From NCBI RefSeq assembly GCF_000062885.1, contig NC_009142.1, positions 2,717,584 to 2,781,583 of the forward strand: a stretch of 64,000 nt of DNA, read 5' to 3'. The notes beneath the pieces are model-generated. The model had not been told where the DNA came from and did not search any database. It saw nothing but the letters and a program-made list of their open reading frames with translations. This document shows, piece by piece, positions 37,206-45,355 of the stretch (positions are counted from its first letter, which is position 1; every line of letters starts with the position of its first letter). The stretch is from Saccharopolyspora erythraea NRRL 2338 (GTDB lineage: Bacteria > Actinomycetota > Actinomycetes > Mycobacteriales > Pseudonocardiaceae). The position numbers and the translations under genes were made by a program.

Positions 37206-38161
37206 CCGATGCGCCTGATCTGCTGCCGCTGAACGGCAATGATGACGCCACCGCGCCCGGACAGCCGGCGGCGCGGCGCTGGCTGCTGGGTATCAGCCTG
37301 ACGGTAGGCCTGAACCTCGCGATCACGGTGGCCGCCTTCGCCGGACTGTCGGTCCAGTATCACAACCTCAGCCTGGAACAGGACAAGCTCGACCTGGAAC
37401 AGAACAAGGCGATCACCGAGCAGGTGACCAGCGCGTCGGAGCTGCTCAGCAGCGATGACTTCAATGCTCAGGCGGCGGGGTTCCGGACGTTGGAGCGTGT
37501 CGCGAGAATTTCGCCCCCCGACCGGGATCGTGTCGTCGATCTCGCGGAGGCTTACCTCACCAACGCCAGGCCCGCAGCCAAGGAGATCAAGGGCTCCACC
37601 ACCGAGCGCAGGGTGTATGTGGCGAACGTGGGCACGCAGGCCGCGGTGGACGTGATCCGGTTCCGCAACTTCGCGGAAGATCCAGCGGGGCCCGGGCAAC
37701 GTGCGTTCCACCTCCCGGGCGTGGTCGTCGAGGCGGTGCGATTCCACGGCGCGGTGATGCGCGACACCCAAGGTCAGATGTGTGCTGCCAGGATGTCCGA
37801 GTGGAACAAGGCAGATCTCGGCGGAAGCGATTTCTGGGAGTGCGATTTCAAATGGGCGCGGTTCACCGACGCCAAGCTGAACAACGTGCAGTTCGAAGGG
37901 TCGGACCTCGAAGCCGCGTTGTTCACCAACGCTGACCTGACCGGCGCCGATCTCGATCGGGCGGTGATCAAGGAAGCGACGGCGTTTCGGGGCGCTGATC
38001 TCAGCCATGCCACGTTCGCGGGCACCGACCTGACCGACGCGGACTTCGCCGGAGTGAAGTCGATCGCCGGTGCGGACTTCTCCCAGGCGATAGGCGTTGA
38101 CAAGGCTCGGAACCTGAGGAACGCGCAAGGGGCTGACTCGGCGATCTGGCCGTCGCGATAA
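37202..38161 (+). CDS. membrane-anchored pentapeptide-repeat protein
   Basis: Predicted 319-residue protein. A cytosolic N-terminus is followed by one membrane helix (WLLGISLTVGLNLAITVAAF), a short coiled coil (LSLEQDKLDLEQNKAITEQV), a helical middle part and a C-terminal pentapeptide-repeat solenoid (for example NKADLGGSDFWECDF, ADLTGADLDRAV, GTDLTDADFAG). Such solenoids make protein contacts or mimic DNA. The gene starts within the stop codon of the 48-residue gene and both diverge from the STAND/WD40 gene. A hairpin terminator follows. Confidence 0.85.
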   Translation: MTDAPDLLPLNGNDDATAPGQPAARRWLLGISLTVGLNLAITVAAFAGLSVQYHNLSLEQDKLDLEQNKAITEQVTSASELLSSDDFNAQAAGFRTLERVARISPPDRDRVVDLAEAYLTNARPAAKEIKGSTTERRVYVANVGTQAAVDVIRFRNFAEDPAGPGQRAFHLPGVVVEAVRFHGAVMRDTQGQMCAARMSEWNKADLGGSDFWECDFKWARFTDAKLNNVQFEGSDLEAALFTNADLTGADLDRAVIKEATAFRGADLSHATFAGTDLTDADFAGVKSIAGADFSQAIGVDKARNLRNAQGADSAIWPSR

Positions 38162-38215
38162 TCAGCACTGGCCCCGAACTCGGTTCCCCCCACCCGATGG
38201 CGCTCATGTGGACCG

Positions 38216-38251
38216 CCGCGCCGGCGCGTCCTCGCAGGGGCGCCGGCGCGG
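38216..38251. terminator. 12-bp hairpin between convergent genes
   Basis: CCGCGCCGGCGC and GCGCCGGCGCGG pair perfectly around a 12-base loop, exactly between the ends of the pentapeptide gene (plus) and the NRAMP-like gene (minus). It probably terminates both. Confidence 0.65.
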
Positions 38252-38265
38252 GGATGTCCTGGGGT

Positions 38266-39588
38266 CTAGAAGAACGCGGTGACGATGAGCTGGTAGCAGA
38301 CCGCGGCGATGGCGATCAGCCCGATGGCGGACAGGACGTTCTGCCACCAGGTGTTGCGCAGGTCGCCCATCAGCGCGGACCGGTTGGCGAGGATCAGCAT
38401 GAGCAGGGCCAGGATCGGCACGACGACGACGGTCAGTGCCTGAGCCGCGATGATCAGCTGGATCGGTGAGGCGCCGTGCGCGAGGACCGTGACCAGGGCC
38501 CCGAAGCCCAGCACGCCCAGGATGCCGCCGCGAACCTTCCAGGACGAGAGCCGGTTGCCGTAGCCGAGACCGTCGGACAGCAGGGTACCGCCGGCGGTGG
38601 CGTTGGCGATCATCGCGGAGATCGCCGCTCCGGTGAAGCCGAGTGAGAACACGGTCTGACCGGCCTCACCGGCAATGGGGGTGAGCACCGCGGAGAACTG
38701 TTTCAGGCTCGCCCCCTCCTCGCCGCCTGCTCCGGGAAGTACTGCGGCCGCGGCGGTGATGACCAGGGCGGTCATGATGCCGGGGGCGACGATTCCGGGG
38801 ATGGTGTCGACCAAGGTGGTCTGCCGGTATTGCTCGCGGCGAAGACCGCGTTCGCGGGAGGCGTAGCCGGCGTAGAAAGCGGCGTTGATCGAGAAGTTGG
38901 TGCCGACCAGGGCGACGATGAGCAGGCCGACCCCGGCCGGGACGACCGGGACGACCGAGCCGGTCGCGGCGGCGCCCCAGTCCGGGCGGGTGACGATCGC
39001 GGTGGCCACGAACGAGACGGCCATGATCGCGACGAGGACCAGGACCAGCTTCTCGATCACGGTGTAGAGCCTGCGAGCGAACAGGATGGCGACGACGACG
39101 GCGGTACAGGTCGGCGTCCACCACGTCGGGGAGCCGCCGAACACCAGGGACAGGCCAAGGCCGGAGCCGACGGCGTTGCCGACCGAGAACATCAGGGTGA
39201 TCGCGAAGACACCGAACCCGGCGATCCTGCCGGACCACCGGCCGAGCTGTTCCTTGATCGTCTCGACCACGGAGCCCCTGGAGACCAAGGCGATCCGGAT
39301 GCTCATGTCCGCATAGACCAACATCAGAACGGTCGAGACGGCGATGACCCAGATCAGGGAGTAACCGAAGCGGCTTCCGGCCTGCACGGCCGAGGTGAGA
39401 TTGCCGGGGCCGAACTGCCAGGCGCCGACGATGAACGCGGGGCCCATCAGGGCGAGCAGGCGCATCGCCCTGCGGCCGCGGCCTGCGGAAGCGGCCATTT
39501 CTCCGGACGGAGAGGAAGTGGTGGCGGCCGCCGCGTCGGGGCGGTCCGCGGACCCGGCGCTCGGCCGGGGCGCTGTTACGTCGGACAT
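38266..39588 (-). CDS. NRAMP-like transporter without the usual metal-binding motif
   Basis: Predicted 440-residue membrane protein with 11-12 helices of the NRAMP/APC fold. Helix 1 reads LMGPAFIVGAWQFGPGNLTS, where metal-transporting NRAMPs have DPGN: here the Asp is Gly. Helix 6, where MPH is usual, reads VALVGTNFSINAAFYAGYAS, so the methionine ligand is also missing. It therefore probably does not carry divalent metal in the usual way. ATG 39588 precedes MSDVTAPRPS-type polar residues. It follows a DapA-like gene on the same strand, opposite a LacI regulator, which suggests a small organic or sugar-acid-related substrate. Confidence 0.85.
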   Translation of the reverse strand: MSDVTAPRPSAGSADRPDAAAATTSSPSGEMAASAGRGRRAMRLLALMGPAFIVGAWQFGPGNLTSAVQAGSRFGYSLIWVIAVSTVLMLVYADMSIRIALVSRGSVVETIKEQLGRWSGRIAGFGVFAITLMFSVGNAVGSGLGLSLVFGGSPTWWTPTCTAVVVAILFARRLYTVIEKLVLVLVAIMAVSFVATAIVTRPDWGAAATGSVVPVVPAGVGLLIVALVGTNFSINAAFYAGYASRERGLRREQYRQTTLVDTIPGIVAPGIMTALVITAAAAVLPGAGGEEGASLKQFSAVLTPIAGEAGQTVFSLGFTGAAISAMIANATAGGTLLSDGLGYGNRLSSWKVRGGILGVLGFGALVTVLAHGASPIQLIIAAQALTVVVVPILALLMLILANRSALMGDLRNTWWQNVLSAIGLIAIAAVCYQLIVTAFF

Positions 39589-39778
39589 GGTGGTTCCTCG
39601 CCCCCCGCGCGGCGTCGTCACGGGGTTCGTCGGGACTGCACTGTCACCGAGGGCCGACCAGAACGCAAACGGTCCTGGCCGGGGAGGGGCCGGGCGGCGA
39701 CGGGATGCCGGCGCCCGACCCGGGCGTCAGGTCGCGGTGTGGCGACCCACGCACCTGTTCACGTCGGGCGGACGGAGC

Positions 39779-40690
39779 TCAGACGAGAGCGGCGGACTTC
39801 ATCGCCTGCACGATCTCCTCCTCGGCCTCCGGGGTGAGGTCGACCAGCGGGGACCGGACGGTCGCGTGCTCCAGAACGCCCCGGGCCTTGAGGGCGATCT
39901 TCAACGCCACCGTGCCCTCCATGTGCGAGCCGCGGTGGTAGACGGCCTTGGTCACCGGCAGCAGGCGATCGTGCACGGCGCGGGCGGCCCGATAGTCACC
40001 GGCCTTGCCGGCGGCGATCAGCTCGAGCAACGGCTCCGGTGCGATGTTGCCGTAGCCGACCAGCAGGCCATCGACGTCGAACATGGTGTGCAGCAGGTAC
40101 TCGTCGTGGCAGGAGAGGATCTGCAGGTTCGGGTTCTCGGCGCGCAGCACCGGGATCTCGGTGTCCCACCGTCGCATGTTGCGCACGCCGTTCTTCGTGG
40201 CGAACACGCCCGGCTGGGCGGCGATCTCGAGCTGGGTTTCCAAGTCGTAGTTCGCCTTGGTGTTGTCCGGGTACTGGAAGAGGATGCAGGGCAGGCCTGC
40301 CTCCTCGTGGATGGCGCGGTAGCGCTCCTGCGGAGCACCCGCCTGGAAGCCGAAGCGCAGCCATCCGTGCGAGGGGTAGATCAGGCCGGCCTGCGCCCCG
40401 GCGGCAACGGCGCGTTTGGCCTCTTCGACGGCGACGTGCGTGCCCTCGCCGGTGATGCCGGCGATGATCGGGACGTCGACCGCCTCGACCAGCTTCTCGA
40501 TCGTCTCGACCTGCTCCTGCTGGGTGAGGAAGGTGCCCTCACCGGCGTGGCCGAGAACGACCAGGCTCTTCACGCCCTCGTGCCCGGACAGCCAGGTGCC
40601 CAGCTTCGCCATGGCGTCGTGGTCGACGGCGCCGTCCGGGGTGAAAGGGGTGACGGGGGCGGGGTTGAGACCGCGGAGGTCGAGTGCCAT
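39779..40690 (-). CDS. DapA/N-acetylneuraminate-lyase-family aldolase
   Basis: Predicted 303-residue class I aldolase of the DHDPS/NAL superfamily. Signs: NPAPVTPFTPDGAVDHDAM at the start, VLGHAGEGTFLTQQEQVETI (the G-x-x-GE region), the tyrosine in ILFQYPDNTKANYDLE and the Schiff-base Lys in GVFATKNGVRNMRRW. These enzymes cleave or form 2-oxo acids. The start ATG is at 40690. The arrangement transporter - aldolase - LacI regulator resembles sugar-acid or amino-sugar catabolism, not lysine synthesis. Exact reaction unknown. Confidence 0.85.
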   Translation of the reverse strand: MALDLRGLNPAPVTPFTPDGAVDHDAMAKLGTWLSGHEGVKSLVVLGHAGEGTFLTQQEQVETIEKLVEAVDVPIIAGITGEGTHVAVEEAKRAVAAGAQAGLIYPSHGWLRFGFQAGAPQERYRAIHEEAGLPCILFQYPDNTKANYDLETQLEIAAQPGVFATKNGVRNMRRWDTEIPVLRAENPNLQILSCHDEYLLHTMFDVDGLLVGYGNIAPEPLLELIAAGKAGDYRAARAVHDRLLPVTKAVYHRGSHMEGTVALKIALKARGVLEHATVRSPLVDLTPEAEEEIVQAMKSAALV

Positions 40691-40774
40691 GACAGGGCTC
40701 CGTTCTCGTCGCTGAGTGCGTGGCGCTACATCTGGGGCTCCTCGCTGCCGACCGAGCCTTCTCGGAACGTTCGC

Positions 40775-40786
40775 GGGAACGTTCCC
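40775..40786. promoter_or_regulatory. LacI-type operator 1, GGGAACGTTCCC
   Basis: Perfect 12-bp palindrome with the central CG typical of LacI-family sites. A partial copy (GGAACGTTC) lies 11 bases before it. It stands in the divergent region between the DapA-like and LacI genes. Confidence 0.8.
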
Positions 40787-40828
40787 AAACGATGGCCGAT
40801 CCACCAGCCGAACGTCAATACCGATCCC

Positions 40829-40840
40829 GGGAACGTTCCC
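40829..40840. promoter_or_regulatory. LacI-type operator 2, GGGAACGTTCCC
   Basis: Identical palindrome 54 bases after operator 1 and 8 bases before the LacI ATG. The two sites could hold one repressor tetramer by looping, controlling the aldolase/transporter operon and the repressor itself. Confidence 0.8.
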
Positions 40841-40848
40841 AGCAAGGT

Positions 40849-41838
40849 ATGGTTCCAGGCGTGGTGACCATCCTTGACGTGGCCCGGGCGGCCGGGGTCA
40901 GCAAGTCGACCGTGTCCCGGGTGCTCGACGAGCGCCTGCCCCACTCGCGGAGCGCGACCGCGGAGCGGGTGCGCAAGGCCGCCGCCGAGCTCGGCTACGT
41001 CCGTGACCCGCTCGCGTCCGGCCTGCGACGTGCCGGCACCAGCACGATCGGGGTGATCGTCCCGCGGCTGACCGACACCGTGATGGCGATGCTCTACGAG
41101 GAGATAACCGCGGTGGCCGCAGCCCGTGAGCTGTTCACCGTCGTCGCCACCACCGAGGATTCCGTGGAGACCGAGGCGGTCGCGGTGCGGTCGCTGCAGA
41201 TGCGCCGCGTGGACGGGCTGATCCTCACGACCGCCCGGATGGGCACCCCCGTGACCACCGGGCAGACCCCATGCGCGCTCGCGCTGCGCACTGACGGCAC
41301 CAGTCCAGCGGCGATCGGCGACGACCGCCTCGGTGCCCGTCTCGCGACCCGGCACCTCATCGACTTCGGGCACCGCCGGATCGGTCTCGTCGGTGGACCT
41401 GGCTACGCCTCCAGCGCGCAGGGGCGCGCCGATGGGTACCGGGACGCGCTGACCGATGCCGGGATTCCGGTTGACCCGGCGCTCATCACGGGGAACGCCT
41501 TTTCCATCGAAGCCGGCGAGGTCGCCGGCCGGCAGCTGCTGGACCGCGACGACCGCCCGACCGCGGTCTTCGCAGTCAACGACAACACGGCCATCGGCGT
41601 GTTGTCGGCCGCCCACAGGCTCGGCCTGTCGGTGCCCCGGGACGTATCGATCGTCGGCTACAACGACATCCCCGTTGTCAGCCGCCTGCCCGTCCCTCTC
41701 ACCACCGTCCGGGTCCCGTTCCGCCAGATCGCAACCGACGCGCTGCACCTGCTCACCGAGCACAAAGGACACACCACGACGCTCACCACGACGCCGACCC
41801 TCATCCCTCGCGGATCGACGGGCCCTCCGGCTGAGTGA
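40849..41838 (+). CDS. LacI-family transcriptional repressor
   Basis: Predicted 329-residue repressor. The helix-turn-helix and hinge are clear (VTILDVARAAGVSKSTVSRV, then LGYVRDPLASGLRRAGT). The periplasmic-binding-like effector domain has IGVIVPRLTDTVMAMLYEEI, RRIGLVGGPGYASS, AVFAVNDNTAIGVL and VSIVGYNDIPV. The ATG at 40849 or the GTG at 40864 may start translation. It is divergent from the DapA-like/NRAMP-like operon with two perfect palindromic operators between. Confidence 0.92.
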   Translation: MVPGVVTILDVARAAGVSKSTVSRVLDERLPHSRSATAERVRKAAAELGYVRDPLASGLRRAGTSTIGVIVPRLTDTVMAMLYEEITAVAAARELFTVVATTEDSVETEAVAVRSLQMRRVDGLILTTARMGTPVTTGQTPCALALRTDGTSPAAIGDDRLGARLATRHLIDFGHRRIGLVGGPGYASSAQGRADGYRDALTDAGIPVDPALITGNAFSIEAGEVAGRQLLDRDDRPTAVFAVNDNTAIGVLSAAHRLGLSVPRDVSIVGYNDIPVVSRLPVPLTTVRVPFRQIATDALHLLTEHKGHTTTLTTTPTLIPRGSTGPPAE

Positions 41839-42015
41839 CATCGTCATCAGCAGCGTCGGCGACAATGAGCGGCCCGGACCCGGGCCTCGCGTCGCTGGTC
41901 TTTTCCTGCCCTGACGGCGCGCGGTGATCGGCATACTGTTCCTGGCCAGTACTCGTGACGACCGGCGGGACGCATACGGCGTGCCGGTCGACCGGCTGAT
42001 CGGTCGTGGCCGGAA

Positions 42016-42135
42016 GTGCTGACAGGGATCCCGCCGTGTCCGTACCCCGGACTGCGCCCCTTCACTTCCGCCGACGAAGGCGTCTTTGTCGGTCGCGAGG
42101 ACGACACCGAGCGGCTGCTCGCGATGTCGCGGTGA
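42016..42135 (+). pseudogene. nSTAND1 N-terminal fragment
   Basis: GTG at 42016 opens a 39-codon frame containing CPYPGLRPFTSADEGVFVGR and EDDTERLLAMSR, the entry motif of STAND NTPases (the same region as CPYVGLAAFGPEDADRFFGR in the intact 33-37 kb protein). A stop follows and the NTPase domain is absent. Confidence 0.55.
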
Positions 42136-42214
42136 ACGCCTCACACGCCGATCGGCCCACCACCTCCCTCTCTCACCGCGGCCAGGCTGGTCCAGCATCC
42201 TCCTCGTCGCGGAC

Positions 42215-42352
42215 ATGGTGACGCCCAGTACTACGTTGCGCGTACTGGCCGACAACACCGAAGGCATCCAGCTCTTGCAGGACGCGCTGGTCGAGGTCGC
42301 GAACCGGTACGACCAGGACGACCACGGCGCCGCAGAGGGGATGCCGTCATGA
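42215..42352 (+). CDS. 45-residue hypothetical protein
   Basis: Small frame starting MVTPSTTLRVLADNTEGIQL and ending in an acidic tail, with a natural-looking amphipathic helix. Its TGA overlaps the ATG of the next frame (ATGA at 42349). No clear ribosome binding site and no recognised family. It may instead be the tail of a degraded gene, since the frame is open upstream to 42086. Confidence 0.35.
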   Translation: MVTPSTTLRVLADNTEGIQLLQDALVEVANRYDQDDHGAAEGMPS

Positions 42353-42495
42353 ACGTCTCCGAGCAGAGCACCTGGGAAAACGAGACGGACAAGAACGAAC
42401 GGGCCATCCGCCTCGACCACGGCAGGAGGGAGGTCCGGCGACTCGTGAGTCCGGCGGTCATGTCAGTCGAGGCGGCCGGAGTCCGGCTGCGGCGG
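42349..42495 (+). pseudogene. start of an unknown gene cut by an IS3 fragment
   Basis: MNVSEQSTWENETDKNERAI and LDHGRREVRRLVSPAVMSVE begin a hydrophilic protein coupled to the 45-residue frame by ATGA. From about 42500 the frame runs antisense into the IS3 OrfA gene, so the original 3' part is lost. Confidence 0.35.
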
Positions 42496-42521
42496 GCGGC
42501 GCTGCCGGAGGTGATGGCGGC

Positions 42522-42797
42522 TCAGGCCGCGGCTTTTTTCAGGAACTCGTTTTCCATCCGCAGTCGGCGGATCTCGCCTTCCATCTCAGACACACGCGCA
42601 CGCTCGGACGGGCTCACCGGCTGCTCAGAACCCGGGTTCTCCCGCCGCCACGCGTTGACCCAGTTGGCCAGCGTACCCGCGTTGATCTCTAGATCCCGGG
42701 CGACCTCGGCGACCGGCTTCACGGTCTCGATCACCATCTGCACAGCCTCAGCCTTGAACTGAGCACTGAACCTCCGATGCTGCTCGGGCATGCACAC
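42522..42797 (-). CDS. IS3-family OrfA, orphan
   Basis: 91-residue DNA-binding subunit of an IS3-group transposase: RRFSAQFKAEAVQMVIETVK, then VAEVARDLEINAGTLANWVN and the leucine-zipper part EGEIRRLRMENEFLKKA. The OrfB partner that should follow is missing. The IS terminus CCTGTCCAAGATCCTTGGTA follows at 42819, the same as beside the related OrfA at 57318-57578. Confidence 0.8.
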   Translation of the reverse strand: MCMPEQHRRFSAQFKAEAVQMVIETVKPVAEVARDLEINAGTLANWVNAWRRENPGSEQPVSPSERARVSEMEGEIRRLRMENEFLKKAAA

Positions 42798-42872
42798 ACC
42801 CTCTCAAACGAGAGGCCCTGTCCAAGATCCTTGGTACACCTCTACTCCGGCCCGAAGAAAGGAGGTCACGAC

Positions 42873-43238
42873 GTGGGTACTCGTGGCCGCGTTGCACAGC
42901 GAAACGATCAGCGCATTCGCCGCAACCGCACTGACCTGCCCACCGAGTCGGCAACCGAACTTGGCGCCGTCTGCGCCCCGGACCTCGGTCTCGATGACCC
43001 GCACCCGCTCGTCTCGGACTGGTATCGAGCGCTGACCGAGTCTGCACAGGCCCGGTACTTCGAGCCGAGCGATTGGCAGACCGCGCGATTCGTCGCGCAC
43101 ACGATGGACCGCTACGTCCGGTCGTCGAAGCCGTCGTCGCAGATGTTCGCCGCTCTCATGTCGGCGATGTCGGATCTGTTGGTCACCGAATGCGCTCGGC
43201 GCCGGGTGCGGATCGAGATCGAGCGGGAACAGACCTAG
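42873..43238 (+). CDS. phage terminase small-subunit-like protein
   Basis: Predicted 121-residue protein similar in pattern to actinophage terminase small subunits: GTRGRVAQRNDQRIRRNRTD at the basic N-terminus, HPLVSDWYRALTESAQARYF and EPSDWQTARFVAHTMDRYVR, then MFAALMSAMSDLLVTECARR. The small subunit recognises DNA for packaging. GTG 42873 has AAAGGAGG 7 bases upstream. No terminase large subunit follows; the next DNA is fragmentary. It is therefore a prophage remnant with one intact gene. Confidence 0.65.
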   Translation: MGTRGRVAQRNDQRIRRNRTDLPTESATELGAVCAPDLGLDDPHPLVSDWYRALTESAQARYFEPSDWQTARFVAHTMDRYVRSSKPSSQMFAALMSAMSDLLVTECARRRVRIEIEREQT

Positions 43239-43250
43239 GAGAAGGCCAGC

Positions 43251-43505
43251 GTGTCGGCACCGAGGATTACCGGCAACAGCTCGGTGTCCAGTACTCCAGC
43301 CGCACTCTGTGATCGGGTTTTGCTAGAGTGCTGGGCGCCGGTCGCGGACAAGAACGACTGGACGTTGGACAAGGTCGCCAGCGATCCGAAGAAGACGTCC
43401 GGCAACCGCACCGCCGCGATGCATTGCCGATTCCCGGGCCCTGCGGGTGCGCCCGGCAAACCGAAACAACCCTCGCGGGCCGATGGGAGCCTGCCCGCGT
43501 GCTGA
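43251..43505 (+). pseudogene. possible second phage gene, truncated
   Basis: GTG at 43251 with AGGAGAAGG upstream, 12 bases after the terminase gene. About 50 natural-looking codons follow (LLECWAPVADKNDW, TLDKVASDPKKTSGNRT) and then composition changes. No family was recognised. Confidence 0.3.
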
Positions 43506-43890
43506 ATGCTTGCCGAATGGCCCGAACGCACCGACTACTGGTGTCCAACCTGGCTGCCGCGACACCGCTGCGTGAGTTGGTGCAGCTGGCCAAGATGCGC
43601 CGGCGAATCGAACACGACTACCGCGAACTCAAAGACGGCCTGGGCCTTGACCACTTCGAACGCCGCAGCCTGGCCTGCTGGTATCGCCACGGCATCCTGG
43701 TCAGCCTTGGCCAGGCCATCTGCGCTCAGCTGCGCCATGACCCAAAAGCCTCTGCGCCGGCCTGACCCTGTACGCCGTCCTCCGCGAACTCCAGACCCTG
43801 CTGTACGTCTGGGCCGGCGCCTGCCGCACCTGCCGACAACCTCTCCCCGCCAGCAGGCACCCTCCTGACCAGCAACGAAGACCCACCTGA
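43506..43890 (+). pseudogene. IS701-family transposase C-terminal relic
   Basis: Reads through three frames: LAEWPERTDYW, then VSNLAAATPLRELVQLAKMR and RIEHDYRELKDGLGLDHFER (the catalytic Glu region of IS701/IS4-type transposases), then LTLYAVLRELQTLLYVWAGA. The N-terminal two thirds are absent. Confidence 0.75.
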
Positions 43891-43974
43891 CAAAGCACTA
43901 CAAACCCCTGTGCAAGAACCTGTTACACCGGTGTTCGTTGTGATTGCGTAACAATCCGAACGTATGCTGGCGCG

Positions 43975-45219
43975 GTGACACGGGAGCATGGACAGCTCGT
44001 GACTCTTGGCGACGTGGGCGCGATGCTGGTGGCGAGGCGACACCCACTGGCCGAAGCCGCTGTGCGGGAGACGCGTGCCGATGCCGCCGCCTACGCGACC
44101 ATCGAGGACAGTGCGGTTCTGGCCGACGTGCTGGACAACGCGCGAGAGGGGTTCGTCGCGTTGGGAACCTACCTCGCCAGCGGGCCTCCGCACGCCGAAC
44201 CCGACATGGGCTTCGTTCGGCGTCACGCGGCCAAGCGCGTTCAGCGGCGCGTGCCCCTGGCCAGTTTCATGCACGGGATCCGTATCGGGCACCGAACAGC
44301 ATGGAATGCGGTTCTCGAGTGGACGGCCGACCAAGCCGGCGGCAGAGAGGTCGCGCTGCTCGCCTCTGGCCTGCTGATCGACTTCTTCAACCAGTTCAGC
44401 ACCATCGCCGCGCATGCCTATCTCGACGCCGAGCAGTTGCTCGCGGTCGAAGACGACCGCGTGCGTCGTGACCTGCTCGAGGACTTGCTCGGCGGGCGGG
44501 ATCCCGCACCCGGACCGCGGCTCATGCGGGCCAGGGAAGCCGGCCTGACGCGGGAAGCTTCGTGCGTGGTGCTGGTCGCCGTGCCGGTCAAACCGATCAG
44601 TGACGATTACGGGCTGCGATCCGCTGCGGCCTCGCTGGGAGGCGCGGTCGGTGGCGCGGCACGCTCGTTGACCGTGGTTCGGCAGGACGAGATCGTGGTG
44701 GTCCGATCTGTGCGCGAAGAGCTCGGTGAGCAGTTCACCCGGCGGGTCAGGTCGGAGTGGCGAGCGCTCGCCGACAAGGGAACGCGGCTCGCTGTGGGGA
44801 TCAGCACATGCCACAAGACGGTGGCCACGGTCGCAGACGCCTATCACGAGGCCCTCACCGCGCTTGACGTGCTTCCCGACGAGGGTGGCGTGGCCGCGCT
44901 CTTCGAGATGAAAGTGATCGATTACCTGACGCTGCGCGCCAATGAGACCGCACGGCGCCTGATCCCGTCCGCCGTGCGGGACTTCGTCGTCTCGGACAGC
45001 AGGTCGGGCGGGGTGCTGACCGAGACGGTGCTGTCCTACGCGCGAGCGAACCTCAACGTGAAGGCGGCCGCACAGGCTCTCGGTGTGCACATCAACACCG
45101 CCCACCACCGACTGACCCGCGTGGAGCGCCGCACGGGCTATGACCTACGACGGCTCCCGGACCTCCAGGAGTTGTTGATCGCGATCACATTCTACGGCGA
45201 CGCCCGATCGGCGTTGTGA
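43975..45219 (+). CDS. PucR/CdaR-family transcriptional regulator
   Basis: Predicted 414-residue regulator. The N-terminal region is a helical sensory domain of the RsbR/PucR type (RRHAAKRVQRRVPLASFMHG, IRIGHRTAWNAVLEWTADQA). The middle is a GGDEF-like CdaR domain (RLAVGISTCHKTVATVADAY). The C-terminal PucR helix-turn-helix is clear: TVLSYARANLNVKAAAQALG then VHINTAHHRLTRVERRTGYD. Such proteins often activate nitrogen or purine catabolism genes. No neighbouring target operon is visible. GTG 43975 starts homology. Confidence 0.9.
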   Translation: MTREHGQLVTLGDVGAMLVARRHPLAEAAVRETRADAAAYATIEDSAVLADVLDNAREGFVALGTYLASGPPHAEPDMGFVRRHAAKRVQRRVPLASFMHGIRIGHRTAWNAVLEWTADQAGGREVALLASGLLIDFFNQFSTIAAHAYLDAEQLLAVEDDRVRRDLLEDLLGGRDPAPGPRLMRAREAGLTREASCVVLVAVPVKPISDDYGLRSAAASLGGAVGGAARSLTVVRQDEIVVVRSVREELGEQFTRRVRSEWRALADKGTRLAVGISTCHKTVATVADAYHEALTALDVLPDEGGVAALFEMKVIDYLTLRANETARRLIPSAVRDFVVSDSRSGGVLTETVLSYARANLNVKAAAQALGVHINTAHHRLTRVERRTGYDLRRLPDLQELLIAITFYGDARSAL

Positions 45220-45244
45220 TCCGATCACAGTCCCCCGCGGGCGA

Positions 45245-45319
45245 ATGTTGGGTGGCGTGAACGATGACTTGGACGCTGCGGCTTTCTATGATGATCTCGA
45301 GAAGCGCGCAGGGTGCTGA
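45245..45319 (+). CDS. possible 24-residue peptide
   Basis: ATG 45245 (or GTG 45257) encodes a short acidic peptide ending NDDLDAAAFYDDLEKRAGC. It begins about 25 bases after the pucR-type gene. The amino-acid pattern looks natural, but there is no strong ribosome site, and it may be the start of a truncated gene. Confidence 0.25.
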   Translation: MLGGVNDDLDAAAFYDDLEKRAGC

Positions 45320-45355
45320 CAGCGTGAAAGTCACAGCTCAACGAGAGGAGGCGCG

